The notes beneath the pieces were generated by a model. That model made no database searches, was not told the origin of the DNA, and saw nothing but the letters and a program-made list of their open reading frames with translations. A program made the position numbers and the translations under genes. From positions 186,001 to 250,000 of the forward strand of contig NZ_BHWB01000006.1 in NCBI RefSeq assembly GCF_003865075.1: a stretch of DNA of 64,000 nucleotides, written 5' to 3'. Position 1 is the stretch's first letter. Each line of letters begins with the position of its first letter. Source of the stretch: Bacteroides faecalis (GTDB taxonomy: Bacteria; Bacteroidota; Bacteroidia; Bacteroidales; Bacteroidaceae). Below, in pieces: positions 46,402 to 56,054 of this stretch.

Positions 46402-48066
46402 ATGTCAGAAAGCCCGAATCAACAAACCCTCATTGACCAGCTGCTTCGCGACCGCGACGCGGAATATCGTCGTGCTGCTAAAGCAGAACAACAGCTGAAG
46501 GAATTGAGCGATGCAAAGAAAATGAAGGCTACGTACGAGGCTAAGCTGGCAGAAAAAGAGGAAGCTCTCCAGAAACGAGATAAAACGATTGAAGATAAAG
46601 ACAATCTTATCGCCCAACTGGAACAGAAACTTCTCTATCTGGAACGGAAGATGTGGGGAGCCATGTCGGAAAAACGACGAATCCCCGATGATCCGAATCA
46701 ACTCAAACTTGACTTTGAACAACTTGAGATGACGCCTGAAGAGGAGGAAACCGCTCGAAAGGCCATTGAAGAAATTACCGACTACAAAAAAGTAACAGTC
46801 AAAGAGCACGAAAAGCGAGTCCCTGTTCGGCAGAAGTTACCTGAAAGCCTTCCTCGTGTAGAAGAACATATCTATCCTGATGGGTACAAAGGGCATGAGG
46901 ATGAATGGGTACTGTTTGATGATACTGAGACATCTGAACACTTGGAGTTTAATCCTGCTGAATTATATGTTCGAGTGACTATCCGCCACAAAGGTATGCG
47001 CAAAGACACGAAGGAGATACTAACCGCTCCTGTACAGAATGAACCCATTGCCAAAAGTTACGCAAGCGCATCGCTACTTACAGACCTAATGGTTGGAAAG
47101 TATGTAGATCATCTTCCTTTCTACAGGCAAGTCCAAATGTATAAGCGATTAGGGGTTAGCATACCTCCATCAACCATCGAATCCTGGTTCCATGATGTAG
47201 CAGATTTAATGCGGCCTGCTTATTATCGATTAAGAGCACTCGTTTTAGCCACAGATTACGTTCAATCTGATGAAACCACGGTTCCGATTATTAATAATGA
47301 GAAGCATCAAACGGTAAAAGGATACTTATGGTTGGTTCGGAGTGTAGTAAACAATTTGATTTTCTTTTCCTATAACGAAGGATCAAGAGGCCAAAAAGTG
47401 GTTATCCAACTCTTTAAAGATTATCAAGGAGCCATACAAACAGATGGTTACGCTGGATATAACATCTTGGAAAAGTTTAAAGGTATCACCACCCTGTGCT
47501 GTTGGGCGCATGCCAGACGCTATTTTGACAGAGCGTTAACCCATGATAAGGCTAGAGCGGAACATGCGTTAGCCCAAATCGGCATGCTCTATGATGTAGA
47601 ACGAATGGCTGACGATCAAAATATGGATACCATCCAACGCATGGAGTTACGCAAACGACTCGCTTATCCCATTATACGTGCTTTTGAAAAATGGTGTATA
47701 TGTGAACAGAACAATGTGCTTCCCAAGAGCCCTATAGGAAAAGCCATCGGCTACTTCTTGAATTACTCACGTCAGCTGGTGCGTTATACCATGGATGGTC
47801 GATATCTGCCCGATAATAATCTCATCGAAAATAGTGTACGCCCGGTAGCTTTGGGCCGCAAGAACTATCTCTTCTGCGGCAATCATGAAGCAGCTGAAGA
47901 TGCTGCTGTGATTTACTCTCTGATGGGATGCTGCAAAGCGGTAGGCGTAGACTTCAATGAGTGGATGAACTACTTACTTAACCACGTTCATGAGTATGAT
48001 AATGATTACTCAAAGGACTTGGCTGAGTTGCTTCCTCACTCGCTCAAAGAGCGTGCAATCATTTAA
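46402..48066 (+). CDS. tnpC: IS66-family transposase TnpC
   Basis: The 554 residues start with a coiled coil (about 10-90), then a Zn-finger-like/HTH section and the DDE domain: ATDYVQSDETTVPI (Asp), IQTDGYAGYNIL (Asp), CCWAHARRYFDRAL, and the terminal DNNLIENSVRPVALGRKNYLFCGNHEAAEDAA (in part: DNNLIENSVRPVALGRKN, Glu). No break is seen, so it may be active. Confidence 0.96.
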   Translation: MSESPNQQTLIDQLLRDRDAEYRRAAKAEQQLKELSDAKKMKATYEAKLAEKEEALQKRDKTIEDKDNLIAQLEQKLLYLERKMWGAMSEKRRIPDDPNQLKLDFEQLEMTPEEEETARKAIEEITDYKKVTVKEHEKRVPVRQKLPESLPRVEEHIYPDGYKGHEDEWVLFDDTETSEHLEFNPAELYVRVTIRHKGMRKDTKEILTAPVQNEPIAKSYASASLLTDLMVGKYVDHLPFYRQVQMYKRLGVSIPPSTIESWFHDVADLMRPAYYRLRALVLATDYVQSDETTVPIINNEKHQTVKGYLWLVRSVVNNLIFFSYNEGSRGQKVVIQLFKDYQGAIQTDGYAGYNILEKFKGITTLCCWAHARRYFDRALTHDKARAEHALAQIGMLYDVERMADDQNMDTIQRMELRKRLAYPIIRAFEKWCICEQNNVLPKSPIGKAIGYFLNYSRQLVRYTMDGRYLPDNNLIENSVRPVALGRKNYLFCGNHEAAEDAAVIYSLMGCCKAVGVDFNEWMNYLLNHVHEYDNDYSKDLAELLPHSLKERAII

Positions 48067-48275
48067 GAATCTCCTAAAAAGTAAGAGATGTCTCTTAAAA
48101 ACTGGAACTTTTTCAGAGAAAAGTCGGAATTCTTAAGAGATATCTCAATATCTTTAAAGACCTCGTGAGACGGGGGTTACCAAATGCTTACAATCAACTT
48201 ATAACAGATATATTAAATTTAATACTATATTTAACGGAAAAGGAATCTAAGACTTAAAACACATAAATAAAAGCT

Positions 48276-48370
48276 ATGAACAACACTCCTATAATAATTA
48301 AGATAGGATCTGGTTAGATGATATATATAATTATGAACTCCTCTCCAGCAATGCCATGATGACAAGTGAG
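48276..48370 (+). pseudogene. Relic of a GT32-like glycosyltransferase gene
   Basis: The sequence 48276-48299 matches the start of the intact gene at 31534 in 20 of 24 bases (ATGAACAACA then CTCC...AATAAT). A second block, 48335-48368, matches 31900-31933 (the ELFFNNAMMACV region) in 26 of 34 bases, with seven of eight differences being transitions. About 307 bases between the blocks are missing. So this is a deleted, decayed copy of the glycosyltransferase gene, just upstream of the second propeller gene. Confidence 0.75.
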
Positions 48371-48422
48371 CTAGAGATTATTATTGTTACCATTTTTCCG
48401 AATCTAATTATTAAAACGCCAT

Positions 48423-49631
48423 GTGAAACATCTGATCATTATAGTATTATCCATATTAGCATTAACAGGTTGTTCTACTAAATCTACGACAGGTAGTTCT
48501 AGTAATCCTACAAATGATTCAATAAAAAACATCAGAACAGACCCAGTAGTCATTGATATAACAAAAACTCCTGAAAAGATACTAGTTCTGGAAAAAATCG
48601 CAAATATAGAATATATCCCGTTAGAAACAAATGATAGTACATTAGTTAATCGTCCTCGTCCAGATGTTGTTTCAGACCGTTATATTATATATCATAATAG
48701 CAATGGTCAGATTTTTGTGTTCAACCGGAAAGGAAAAAGTCTATATTCTTTCAACTACAGAGGAGGAGGGCCGGAAGAATATATTAGCATATATGGTAAC
48801 ATCATTCTAGACGAAGAAAAAGAAGAATTATTTGTTAATGATATTCATAAAGCCAAAATCTTCGTTTATTCAATTGATGGGAAATTTAATCGCAGCTTAG
48901 CCTTACCTAGAAAATTTTTTCCTGAATGTTTAATGAATTATGATAAAGATTACCTGTTTTGCCATAACGTTTATTTTCTGGATCACACAGAGGAGTCTGG
49001 GGAAAAAATGAATCAGGAAGATTACAGTAAGAGAGATAACCCTTACTTTTTTATTTCGAAACAAACAGGAGAAATAACTCCTTTGAATTATTACATACCT
49101 AACAGAATGGGCAGCCAATCCAACGAAATGAAGAATGGACAAAGAATAGCAATTCTAGATATAGGTCTATTTCCTTTATCCCAAAACACTCCGAATATTA
49201 TGATTACAGAATTTGCAGACGACACCCTTTATTCTTTGAAAGATAGAAAGTTAATACCTATAATGATAAAGAATCCATCAACACATAAAATGGATCCCCC
49301 AATGTTGGTAGGAGTTGATTTTTTTACCGATAGATATATCTCCTTATTAGCATGTAAGAAGGAATTCCAAGAGCGCATATCGTCTATTAATATAATTTAC
49401 GACAAACAGTCTGACGAGTTTTATCGACTTGCTACGCGTCTTCCTATTTCCTTCCCGATGAAAGGCGGCAAAATAGCTTTACCCCATAATACAGGACTTT
49501 GTCGTATAACTCCTGAAAGATTACTTAAAGATTATAACGACGGTAAATTGGAAGGAGAATTGAAAGAGATTGCTTCGAAACTTAAAGAAGATGACAATCC
49601 GGTATTAATGTTGATCAAATTTAAAGAATAA
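48423..49631 (+). CDS. 6-bladed beta-propeller lipoprotein, second copy
   Basis: The 402 residues begin with a GTG start (the ATG two bases upstream is followed by a stop) and a lipoprotein signal MKHLIIIVLSILALTGC. The family start is clear: DPVVIDITKTPEKILVLEKIANIEYIPLETNDS (in part: ANIEYIPLETND), then VFNRKGKSLYSFNYRGGGPEEY and FVNDIHKAKIFVYSIDG. It resembles the copy at 38476. It is followed by a broken thioredoxin gene. Confidence 0.85.
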   Translation: MKHLIIIVLSILALTGCSTKSTTGSSSNPTNDSIKNIRTDPVVIDITKTPEKILVLEKIANIEYIPLETNDSTLVNRPRPDVVSDRYIIYHNSNGQIFVFNRKGKSLYSFNYRGGGPEEYISIYGNIILDEEKEELFVNDIHKAKIFVYSIDGKFNRSLALPRKFFPECLMNYDKDYLFCHNVYFLDHTEESGEKMNQEDYSKRDNPYFFISKQTGEITPLNYYIPNRMGSQSNEMKNGQRIAILDIGLFPLSQNTPNIMITEFADDTLYSLKDRKLIPIMIKNPSTHKMDPPMLVGVDFFTDRYISLLACKKEFQERISSINIIYDKQSDEFYRLATRLPISFPMKGGKIALPHNTGLCRITPERLLKDYNDGKLEGELKEIASKLKEDDNPVLMLIKFKE

Positions 49632-49973
49632 AGCAATATATGACTAAACACTTATTTCAGGAATTGCAAAACTTGCATTTTATATAAGAAGAGTATATGA
49701 AAAAGTATCATTTGATTTATACTTACGACTAAAGATACGGTCAATTCATTAAAAAGAAACAGTCAATTATAACAAATGATGCAGTCAGCTATGAAGGAAA
49801 GTAATTTTACATACTTAGAATTCATTAAAAATGCCCGTTAAATACTTTAAAGAACATAGAACTTAGTTGTCGAACACCTTTTTTGATATATCTTTATTAC
49901 CAATTTATAAAAATCAGAAAGACGACAAATAAAATCTGTAATAATACAAAGTTTCTCAAATTAAATCAGACAT
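49632..49973. other. Intergenic stretch without a gene
   Basis: AT-rich. I see no gene; a TATCTTTA near 49889 is the nearest -7-like sequence to the broken thioredoxin gene but is one base off consensus. Confidence 0.5.
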
Positions 49974-50130
49974 ATGAAAACAGTAATTCTTTCAATTATA
50001 CTATCATTTTGTTGCATGTTCACACATGCTCAGCAACGGGTAATAAAAGTAACACTCAATAATATACCACCGTATGATGTTTTAAAATCCTTAATTCCGC
50101 AACACTATTATAAATTAAACTTTTTAAGTA
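49974..50130 (+). pseudogene. 5' part of a TlpA/thioredoxin-like gene, cut by IS1380
   Basis: ATG 49974 opens MKTVILSIILSFCCMFTHAQ, a signal peptide, then RVIKVTLNNIPPYDVLKSLI and ends HYYKLNFLS at the IS1380 border; the frame stops at 50133. The 3' part resumes at about 51689 (TENTEYLGDY). Confidence 0.7.
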
Positions 50131-51681
50131 CCTGAGCAACAAAAAGTTGCTCAGGATTTTGCCATGTCAGAATTTTCACTTATCTTAGTGTTGCAAAAAA
50201 AACAAGAGAATCCGACGATAGACATGGCGAAGATACAAATTAAATCTGAGAGACTCACTCCTTTTGGGGGATTATTTTCAATCATGGAGCAATTTGACTC
50301 CACATTATCATCTGTAATCGACTCAACCCTCGGTCTAAGGTGTAGATCGTTCGGTTATCAGTACAGCGAAATCATCCGTTCTCTCATGAGTATCTACTTC
50401 TGTAGCGGTTCATGTATTGAGGATGTCACTACTCATTTGATGAACCACCTCTCGCTTCATCCGACACTTCGCACTTGTAGCTCTGATACTATCCTCAGGG
50501 CGATAAAGGAGTTGACGCAAGAAAACATTTCATACACATCAGATATGGGCAAGACCTACGATTTCAATACGGCTGACACTCTCAATACTTTATTGCTCAA
50601 TTGTATATTTGCATCTGGCCAACTGAAAGAGGGTGAGATGTATGATGTTGATTTCGACCATCAGTTCATAGAGACAGAGAAGTATGATGCAAAGCCTACA
50701 TACAAGAAGTTCCTTGGTTATCGCCCTGGCGTGGCGGTTATTGGCGATTTGATAGTCGGTATAGAGAATAGCGATGGTAACACAAATGTTCGTTTCCATC
50801 AGAAGGACACGCTGAAGAGGTTCTTTGCGAGATTTGAACAGAATGGGCTCACTATCAATCGCTTCAGAGCTGATTGTGGATCATGTTCCGAGGAAATCGT
50901 GGAGGAAATAGAAAAACACTGCAAGTCCTTCTATATCCGTGCTAACCGCTGCAGTTCGATCTACAATGACACCTTTGCTCTCAAAGGCTGGAAAACTGAG
51001 GAAATCAATGGCATTGAGTTTGAATTGAACTCTATCCTTGTTGAGAAGTGGAAAGGTAAGGCATATCGACTTGTGATTCAAAGACAGAAACGGATGGATG
51101 GTGTGCAGGATTTTTGGGAAGGAGAATACACATACCGTTGTATCCTGACTAACGACTATGATTCTTCCGTAAGAGAAATTGTCGAGTTCTATAACCTTCG
51201 TGGAGGAAAGGAACGTATCTTCGATGATATGAACAATGGTTTCGGGTGGGACAGATTGCCCAAATCCTTCATGGCAGAGAACACAGTGTTCCTTCTTCTT
51301 ACAGCACTTATCCGTAACTTTTACAAGGCCATTATTCAAAGACTTGACGTAAAGAAGTTCGGGCTCAATGCAACAAGTCGCATAAAAGCGTTTGTCTTCA
51401 GGTTTATCTCTGTACCAGCCAAGTGGATCAGGACATCAAGGCGGTATGTGCTGAACATCTATACCTGTAATAATGCTTACGCAGATGTTTTCCAGACTGA
51501 TTTTGGATAATGCCTACAACTTATGGGAATGATATTGTGTATTGCCTCAAGTCACATTGTGGGGTAAGGGGATATTGTAGGCAGAAGTGGGTGCTTCAAG
51601 TTCAAATTATCTGCAAATTCAGTAATGAGAGGACGTGTAAACGCAATAAGGACGTTCAAGGGCTTAGTTGCGGATTTGAGG
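50131..51681 (+). mobile_element. IS1380-family insertion sequence (right border uncertain)
   Basis: The left border is CCTGAGCAAC...GTTGCTCAGG, a perfect 10-bp hairpin at 50131-50155, placed where the thioredoxin reading frame breaks. The right border is not clear; GTTGCGGATTTGAGG ending at 51681 is a weak candidate. No 4-bp target duplication is evident. The total of about 1.55 kb fits the family. Confidence 0.72.
50224..51510 (+). CDS. IS1380-family transposase
   Basis: I start at ATG 50224 (MAKIQIKSERLTPFGGLFSI), the typical IS1380 N-terminus; an upstream in-frame ATG at 50164 adds 20 residues. The DDE set is DVDFDHQFIETEKYDAKPTY, RFRADCGSCSEEI and the YREK-like EFYNLRGGKERIFDDM. About 428 residues, usual length, no break. 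Confidence 0.93.
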   Translation: MAKIQIKSERLTPFGGLFSIMEQFDSTLSSVIDSTLGLRCRSFGYQYSEIIRSLMSIYFCSGSCIEDVTTHLMNHLSLHPTLRTCSSDTILRAIKELTQENISYTSDMGKTYDFNTADTLNTLLLNCIFASGQLKEGEMYDVDFDHQFIETEKYDAKPTYKKFLGYRPGVAVIGDLIVGIENSDGNTNVRFHQKDTLKRFFARFEQNGLTINRFRADCGSCSEEIVEEIEKHCKSFYIRANRCSSIYNDTFALKGWKTEEINGIEFELNSILVEKWKGKAYRLVIQRQKRMDGVQDFWEGEYTYRCILTNDYDSSVREIVEFYNLRGGKERIFDDMNNGFGWDRLPKSFMAENTVFLLLTALIRNFYKAIIQRLDVKKFGLNATSRIKAFVFRFISVPAKWIRTSRRYVLNIYTCNNAYADVFQTDFG

Positions 51682-51688
51682 AAAATGT

Positions 51689-52711
51689 AGAACAACATCT
51701 AATTTGACAGAAAACACAGAATACTTAGGCGATTACCAAGCTAATACAAATAGTTGGTTGTATCAGATCCCGGATTCTATTCTTGATCAAGCCCAATACT
51801 TTCAATTCTTTGGTAAACGTAATGACTCACCAAAAATTAAGTTCATGCATCCATGCTTCAGAGTTATTGCAGATAAAGACTCAACACTCTTTTTCACAGC
51901 ACTTTCTTATCTGGACAATGCTGATACTTTATTCATACATGCTAAGTTTGTGTATCAAGACACAATCAGAAACAGTACTTTTTATGGTATAAACAATGTT
52001 ATCATAAGTCCTAGATTTGATCTTATAAATCCTTCTTCTGAGCTACGAAGAACTCTCACTAACAAGAACGACCTATACGTAAAATACAAAGACTTGACAA
52101 CAGATCAACTCTATGATAAGTTTTACCATATGATTTCACAAGCTCCTGATTCGCATAGCAATACTCTGCTACTCTATGATAAAAAGGAATCATTCTCTAC
52201 CGAACAATTAATTTCACTCAGAAACTTGTTTTCAAAGCAGCAAAAACAAAGCCATTATGGACAAAAGCTCAATGAATATATTAAAATACTCACTGATAAA
52301 TTCTCTGACACGAAGCTAATAAACCGCCTGACGGAGCAGAAAGAAACAATTATCAGTAACGAAAACAAATATACCCTACTCATCTTTTCCGCTTCATGGT
52401 GTGGTCCATGTCACAAATTAATTCCTCTTTTAAAAGAACTCCATGAAAAAAAGAAAGATGTAATTGATTTCGTGTATATTACTTTAGATGACCCTAAGCA
52501 GTTACCAGCTTGGAATAAACTCATGAAAGAAGAAGAAATTCCTTGGCGATCATTGAGTGTAAACGGAAAGATCAACGAAATAAGAGACCAATATAAGGTT
52601 CCCTCTATCCCATTTTGTTACTTGATTTATCCTCAGAAAATGAAAGCTGAAATTGTTGAAGTATGAAAGGCTGAGGACAAATTAAAAATAGAAAGTTTAC
52701 AACTGCCATAA
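51689..52711 (+). pseudogene. 3' part of the TlpA/thioredoxin-like gene, with an early stop
   Basis: The frame after the IS reads TENTEYLGDYQANTNSWLYQ, then an all-helical/beta middle region and a thioredoxin domain: YTLLIFSASWCGPCHKLIPLLKEL (in part: SASWCGPCHKLIP, redox CxxC) and YKVPSIPFCYLI. It stops at 52664-52666 (TGA) after EIVEV, but the same frame goes on as KAEDKLKIESLQLP to a TAA at 52709-52711. Relatives have an Arg here, so one CGA-to-TGA change explains it. Together with the IS insertion the gene is dead; it would have been a periplasmic thiol oxidoreductase. Confidence 0.72.
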
Positions 52712-52869
52712 AGTTTTATTCTACATAAAAATTGAAGATTATGAAAAAGATGGCATATCAGATAAAACAAAAATAAAATGCATATCTTCAAAAGATATTA
52801 TTTTTACTATGGTTCAAAAAACTTATCCACTTATTACTACTTTTCCATCAAATATTCTATGATTTATAC

Positions 52870-53022
52870 ATGGGTAGTTCTATTGGAGGAGAAATTGGTA
52901 TTGTACCGGATATTGAAGTCAAAAGCAGCATTCAGGGGATTCGTGAAGGACGTGACAAGGTATTAGAAGCTGCTATAGATTATATTAACAAAAAAGTCGC
53001 GACATCAGGTACTTCTAAATAA
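52870..53022 (+). pseudogene. Fragment resembling the C-terminus of an S41 peptidase
   Basis: The 50-residue frame reads MGSSIGGEIGIVPDIEVKSS, then GRDKVLEAAIDYINKK. The combination PDI-V ... GRD-VLEAA-DYI is the ending of C-terminal processing (S41) peptidases. No upstream part of such a gene is present, so it is a leftover. The region 52712-52869 contains nothing else I can name. Confidence 0.5.
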
Positions 53023-53212
53023 AACAATTATAGCATATAATTTATTAGTTATTTAGGAACAACAGCAGTTGTTTATTTAACGCATCAATAGTTGAAAATC
53101 AATTATTATTGTTCGCTCATCGCTAATTATAGGTATCATTCCACCTAAAAACCACTATTTATTGTGATTGCCAGAAAGCAATTCTATAGTGAACTTTGCA
53201 CAAAATTTAACG

Positions 53213-56050
53213 ATGAGATCTTTCCGACTAAAAATAATGCTGTTAGGGCTCTTTTGTTTTACTATATTCAAAGTTGCCGCTGAGCCGGATGTATTTGTGA
53301 TTTCGGGTCGTATATCCGAAGAGAAGACTCATTATCTATTGCCTGGCGCATCCATTACAGTTAAGAGCTCTTATCTATGGGCTGTGTCCAACCAAAAAGG
53401 AGAATTCACAATACAGGGAGTTCAGAAAGGGAAATATGAACTGGAAGTTTCTTTTCTAGGCTATGTAACTGCCATCGTTCCCGTTAATGTCCATGAAGAC
53501 ATCAAAGATTTAGATATACAACTCAAAGAGAATACTCTGGCACTAGACGATGTGGTTATTACTGCACAAGCGCCTAAAAACGAATTAAATACAACTCTCA
53601 TCATTGGGAGTAACGCTTTAGAACATCTTCAAGTCTCTAATGTTAGTGACATATCCTCTCTCCTTCCCGGTGGAAAGACAAAAGTGCCCGACTTAACTAC
53701 CAACAATGTATTTTCATTGAGAGACGGTGGATCAACCGCAGGAAATGCAGCTTTCGGCACAGCAGTAGCGGTAGACGGAATACGCATGGGAAACAATGCT
53801 TCTTTCGGCAATATGAACGGAATAGACACGCGTAGCATTGCTGTTGCAAACATTGAATCAGTAGAAGTCATGACGGGAGTACCCTCGGCGGAGTATGGTG
53901 ATTTGAACAGTGGCATGGTCAATATCCGTACCAAGAAAGGTAAAACACCCTGGGAAATTCTACTAGCCATTAATCCTCGTACTGAACAACTTTCATTCTC
54001 CAAAGGGATCGATTTAGAAAATGATAAAGGCATTGTCAATTTCAGTGGGGAGTGGACCAAAGCAACTCAAAAGTTGTCTTCACCCTACAGCTCTTATACA
54101 CGAAGAGGTTTCTCCGTAGGCTATAACAATACTTTCCAAGAAGCTTTCCGTTTCAACATTGGATTTACCGGTAATATCGGAGGTATGAATACCAAAGATG
54201 ATCCGGATGCATACACCGGTGAATACACTAAAGTAAGAGACAATGTATTCCGCGTAAACACATCATTGAATTGGTTACTTAACAAATCATGGATTACAAA
54301 CGTTAAGTTTGATGCATCAGTATATTACAACGACAATTACTCGCATGCACATACTCCCTACTCTTATGCTTCTGAGCAACCAGCCGTACATACCGAAGCA
54401 GAAGGCTATTTCCTTGCCGGCAAACTACCTTATTCTTTTTTTGCCGATCAGATTATCAATTCTAAAGAGTTGGATTATGCGGCTTCTTTCAAATATGAAT
54501 GGAACCGTCGTTTCAAACAAATTAATAATAGCCTGGCAGCAGGAATTCAATGGAAAGCAACAGGCAATGTGGGAAAAGGAGAGTATTATAAAGATCCTTC
54601 GTTAGCTCCCAACGGATATCGTCCCCGTTCCTATACATCTTATCCATATATGCACAATGTGGCATTCTATGTGGAAGAAAGTCTGTCAGTCCCCATTGGA
54701 AATACGACGTTAAGACTTATGGCAGGTCTACGCTGGGAAAATCTATTTATTAGCGGAACTGAATATAAAAGTCTGAATACCTTATCGCCACGTTTCAATG
54801 CCAAATGGGAGTTGAACCGGAACATTGCTATCCGGGGAGGATGGGGAGTCGCAGAAAAGTTACCTTCTTACTATACTCTCTACCCTCGACAGGAGTATCG
54901 TGATATACAGACTTTCGGAGTTTCTTATAATAGTAACGAGACATCCTATGTTTATTATAGTCAGCCTTATATATTATTACACAATAGTAATCTCCGTTGG
55001 CAACGAAACCAGAATGCGGAACTGGGAATTGACATGGATATCGCAAAAACAAAAGTTTCACTGGTTGGATACTTCAACCGTACCAAGAATCCTTATAAAT
55101 ATAGCAATGCCTATACACCATTTTCTTATGATGTCCTCCAACTACCAGATGGATTCAATATGCCTACTAATCCATTGATTAATGTGGATAGTCAAACCGG
55201 AATGGTGTATATCCGCGGAAATGAATCGGAAGCCTGGACCCCGATGGATGTAAAAGTTACAAACCGCACATTCATTAACTCTATTTCTCCGGATAACGGA
55301 CCTGATATTACCCGACGTGGAACGGAAATGATTGTTGATTTCCCCGAAATAACTCCTCTCCGTACACAGATTCGCTTGGACGCAGCTTATACTTATACAA
55401 AGTATATAGATAACTCTCTTTCTTACTATTATCAAACAGGATGGTCGCATACCGGTATCCCCAACCGCTCTTACCAATATGTAGGTATCTATGCTAGTGG
55501 AGATAATTCATCATCCACAGCCAACGGAAAACGTACCCATTCATTGGATGCCAATATCACAGCAACCACTCATATACCAAAAGCCAGACTGATTTTTTCA
55601 TTCAGATTGGAAGCTTCGCTACTGAAACGGTCGCAAAACCTGTCCGAATACAACGGTAAAGAGTATGCTTTTAATGTCAGTGAAAGTAGTAATGCCACAA
55701 CAGGAGGCAGTATTTATGATGGAAATTCATATACGGCAATTTATCCGGTAGCTTATCTCGACCTTAATAATGAAGTACACCCCTTCACCGAAAAAGAAGC
55801 AAAGAATGCTGCTTTCGCAAACCTGATACGAAAATCGGGAAATGCGTACACATTTGCCGCAGATGGATATGATCCTTATTTTTCAGCCAATATAAATATT
55901 ACCAAAGAAATTGGTGATCATGTATCGTTGTCACTTAACGCTATCAACTTTACAAATTCGCGGAAATATGTTACTTCTTACGCCACAGGAGTAAGTGCTA
56001 TCTTCACCCCTAATTTCTATTATGGCTTAACCTGTCGCATAAAACTCTAG
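53213..56050 (+). CDS. TonB-dependent receptor with N-terminal carboxypeptidase-like domain
   Basis: I start at ATG 53213 (MRSFRLKIMLLGLFCFTIF, a signal peptide), 15 codons inside the longest frame. Residues about 35-115 are a CarboxypepD_reg-like domain (ISGRISEEKTHYLLPGASIT, GEFTIQGVQKGKYELEVSFLGY), then the plug (about 120-240: LALDDVVITAQAPKNELN, VAVDGIRMGNNASFG) and a barrel to the C-terminal Leu/Phe-type strand YGLTCRIKL. It differs from SusC in lacking a SusD partner. It starts an operon with lipoproteins and ABC genes, suggesting import of an iron complex or similar cargo. Confidence 0.93.
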   Translation: MRSFRLKIMLLGLFCFTIFKVAAEPDVFVISGRISEEKTHYLLPGASITVKSSYLWAVSNQKGEFTIQGVQKGKYELEVSFLGYVTAIVPVNVHEDIKDLDIQLKENTLALDDVVITAQAPKNELNTTLIIGSNALEHLQVSNVSDISSLLPGGKTKVPDLTTNNVFSLRDGGSTAGNAAFGTAVAVDGIRMGNNASFGNMNGIDTRSIAVANIESVEVMTGVPSAEYGDLNSGMVNIRTKKGKTPWEILLAINPRTEQLSFSKGIDLENDKGIVNFSGEWTKATQKLSSPYSSYTRRGFSVGYNNTFQEAFRFNIGFTGNIGGMNTKDDPDAYTGEYTKVRDNVFRVNTSLNWLLNKSWITNVKFDASVYYNDNYSHAHTPYSYASEQPAVHTEAEGYFLAGKLPYSFFADQIINSKELDYAASFKYEWNRRFKQINNSLAAGIQWKATGNVGKGEYYKDPSLAPNGYRPRSYTSYPYMHNVAFYVEESLSVPIGNTTLRLMAGLRWENLFISGTEYKSLNTLSPRFNAKWELNRNIAIRGGWGVAEKLPSYYTLYPRQEYRDIQTFGVSYNSNETSYVYYSQPYILLHNSNLRWQRNQNAELGIDMDIAKTKVSLVGYFNRTKNPYKYSNAYTPFSYDVLQLPDGFNMPTNPLINVDSQTGMVYIRGNESEAWTPMDVKVTNRTFINSISPDNGPDITRRGTEMIVDFPEITPLRTQIRLDAAYTYTKYIDNSLSYYYQTGWSHTGIPNRSYQYVGIYASGDNSSSTANGKRTHSLDANITATTHIPKARLIFSFRLEASLLKRSQNLSEYNGKEYAFNVSESSNATTGGSIYDGNSYTAIYPVAYLDLNNEVHPFTEKEAKNAAFANLIRKSGNAYTFAADGYDPYFSANINITKEIGDHVSLSLNAINFTNSRKYVTSYATGVSAIFTPNFYYGLTCRIKL

Positions 56051-56054
56051 AACA

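Larger units (their letters stand above)
45527..48191 (+). mobile_element. IS66-family insertion sequence with 8-bp target duplication
   Basis: The left end GTAAGCATTCAGCAAACCGCG (45527-) and the reverse complement of the right end (GTAAGCATTTGGTAACCCCCG, ending 48191) match at about 16 of 21 bases, with GTAAGCATT perfect. Exactly 8 bp on each side are identical: AATCAACT at 45519-45526 and 48192-48199. Inside are tnpA, tnpB and tnpC in the standard order. IS66 makes 8-bp duplications, so the whole element and its boundaries are secure. Confidence 0.97.
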
